Positions 62,828 to 64,000 of a stretch of 64,000 bases of DNA are shown one piece after another. The notes under the pieces are model-generated. The model saw only the letters and a list, made by a program, of their open reading frames with translations. It was not told the origin of the DNA and did not search any database. The position numbers were made by a program, and so were the translations under genes. Each line of letters opens with the position of its first letter. The first letter of the stretch is position 1. Origin of the DNA: Hymenobacter gelipurpurascens (GTDB lineage: Bacteria > Bacteroidota > Bacteroidia > Cytophagales > Hymenobacteraceae); the NCBI RefSeq assembly GCF_900187375.1, contig NZ_FYEW01000004.1:186001-250000 (forward strand), written 5' to 3'.

Positions 62828-64000
62828 CTAGTTGTTCTGATAGGGCGTCAGGTTCATGTTCTGGAACATGAATGACCATTTATCGGCCTGCTCACTGATC
62901 ACCTGAGCCGTGGAGCGGCCCGAGCCGTGACCGGCCTTGGTTTCCACCCGGATCAGCACGGGCGCACTGCCTTTCTGCGACTCCTGGAGCTTAGAGGCAA
63001 ACTTGAAAGAGTGCGCCGGTACCACCCGGTCATCGTGGTCGGCGGTGGTCACCATGGTAGCGGGATAAGCCGCCGGCTTCAGGGCGTGGTAGGGCGAGTA
63101 CTTGTAGAGGTAGTCGAACATCTCCTTGCTGTCCTGGGCCGTGCCGTAGTCGTAGGCCCAGCCGGCGCCGGCCGTGAACTGGTTGTAGCGCAGCATGTCC
63201 ATCACGCCCACGGCCGGGAAGGCCACTTTAAACAGCTCGGGGCGCTGGGCCATGGTGGCCCCCACCAGCAGTCCGCCGTTGGAGGCGCCCGAAATTGCCA
63301 GGTAGTCTTTCGAGGTGTAGTTGTTTTTCGTCAGGTACTCGGCGGCGGCAATGTAGTCGTCGAACACGTTCTGCTTCTGCAGCTTGGTGCCGGCCACGTG
63401 CCACTTCTCGCCGTACTCGCCCCCGCCCCGGATGTTGGGCACGGCATAGACGCCGCCGTTTTCGAGCAGAACAATGGTGCTGGTACCGAAGCTGGGCGTT
63501 ACGCTGGAATTAAAGCCGCCGTAAGCGTAGAGTAGTGTGGGGTTTTTGCCGTTCATCACCAGGCCTTTTTTGTAGGTGATGATCATCGGGATTCTGGTGC
63601 CGTCCTTGGAGTTGTAGAACACCTGCTTGGACTCAAACTTGGTGGGGTCGAACTGCACGCCGGCCTTCTTGTACACCGTCGATTTGCCCGAGGCAATGTC
63701 GTACTTGAAGATGGTGGGCGGGTAGATGTAGGAGGTGAAGGTGTAGTAGGTTTCCTTTTCCTCCTTCTTGGTGCCAAAGCCGCCGGCCGAGCCCACCGAG
63801 GGCAGCGTGATGCTGCGCTCCTTTTTGCCGCTCATGTCGTACTGCTCAATCAGGGAGGTGGCGTCCTTCAGGTAGTTGGCGAAGATCTTGCCGCCGCCGG
63901 TGGTGGCGCGCAATACATTTTTGCTTTCCGGAATCAGATCTTTCCAGTTGGCGGGCTTGGGGTTGGCGGCATCCACGGTTACCACGCGGCCGTTGGGCGC
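62828..64000 (-). CDS. Prolyl oligopeptidase, S9A family (5' end outside the window)
   Basis: This is the C-terminal 390 residues of a prolyl oligopeptidase (full length about 700), reading in frame to the window edge (APNGRVVTVDAANPKPANWK). It cleaves after proline in short peptides and is usually periplasmic in Bacteroidota. The catalytic Ser is in ISGASNGGLLVG, the Asp in ADHDDRVVPAHS and the His in KAGHGSGR; GGGEYGEKWHVAG is a family signature. The blades of the N-terminal propeller are only partly visible. The start is not in the window. Confidence 0.93.
   Translation of the reverse strand, partial: APNGRVVTVDAANPKPANWKDLIPESKNVLRATTGGGKIFANYLKDATSLIEQYDMSGKKERSITLPSVGSAGGFGTKKEEKETYYTFTSYIYPPTIFKYDIASGKSTVYKKAGVQFDPTKFESKQVFYNSKDGTRIPMIITYKKGLVMNGKNPTLLYAYGGFNSSVTPSFGTSTIVLLENGGVYAVPNIRGGGEYGEKWHVAGTKLQKQNVFDDYIAAAEYLTKNNYTSKDYLAISGASNGGLLVGATMAQRPELFKVAFPAVGVMDMLRYNQFTAGAGWAYDYGTAQDSKEMFDYLYKYSPYHALKPAAYPATMVTTADHDDRVVPAHSFKFASKLQESQKGSAPVLIRVETKAGHGSGRSTAQVISEQADKWSFMFQNMNLTPYQNN

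Overview
The window looks like a piece of a Hymenobacter-type genome (Bacteroidota, Cytophagales). The DNA is GC-rich, and it carries two SusC/SusD pairs, substrates of the type IX secretion system (T9SS), a PorP/SprF-family protein, and few recognisable Shine-Dalgarno sites. I see no tRNA, rRNA, CRISPR array or transposase.

Region 1 (about 78-16822, plus strand) is a polysaccharide utilisation locus (PUL). It holds a PfkB sugar kinase, SusC/SusD, a FucP-type sugar permease, three GH30 hydrolases, a GH5 hydrolase with a ricin-type lectin and a T9SS sorting tail, a DUF1349 protein and a carboxylesterase. The GH30 and GH5 types suggest a beta-1,6/beta-1,3-glucan such as fungal cell wall. A perfect 22-bp inverted-repeat terminator separates it from region 2.

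Region 2 (16916-36251, minus strand, with a divergent LacI-type regulator at 36568-37587) is a second, about 19-kb PUL aimed at a uronic-acid-rich polymer. It holds SusC, SusD, two related alginate-lyase-family proteins (PL38-like), an SDR oxidoreductase and mannonate dehydratase UxuA, two GH2, a GH3, a GH88 and a further alginate-lyase-like lipoprotein. Lyases and GH88 would release unsaturated uronate, GH2/GH3 would trim neutral or glucuronosyl residues, and UxuA plus the SDR would channel glucuronate-derived acids to 2-keto-3-deoxygluconate. The same 20-bp operator-like sequence lies upstream of susC and, about 18 kb away, upstream of the last gene, so the regulator probably controls both ends.

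Region 3 (37763-41210) contains a type I methionine aminopeptidase, a DUF4202 gene broken by one frameshift and one amber stop, a short possible remnant of a siroheme-type methyltransferase, and a complete iteron-type replication module. That module is a Rep_3-family initiator, an inverted-half-iteron operator, ten direct 20-bp iterons, an AT-rich stretch and two inverted iterons. The window is therefore either part of a plasmid or chromid, or a chromosome carrying an integrated plasmid.

Region 4 (41779-49094) has a hybrid histidine kinase whose signalling helix is built from nine 63-bp repeats, a separate kinase/response-regulator pair, and several small accessory proteins. Two of these are STAS/SEC14-like paralogues. 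An AT-rich gene-poor stretch follows.

Region 5 (50009-64000) has a giant Ig-repeat protein with a gliding-motility C-terminal domain next to a PorP/SprF protein, a DUF92 membrane protein, a ModE-like regulator beside a TonB-dependent receptor, a Cu(I) P-type ATPase with a membrane-anchored cupredoxin, and the 3' part of a prolyl oligopeptidase that runs off the window.

A palindrome, GGCCTAGGCC, and its shorter form GGCCTAG recur through genes and intergenic DNA alike. They often supply the TAG stop codon.
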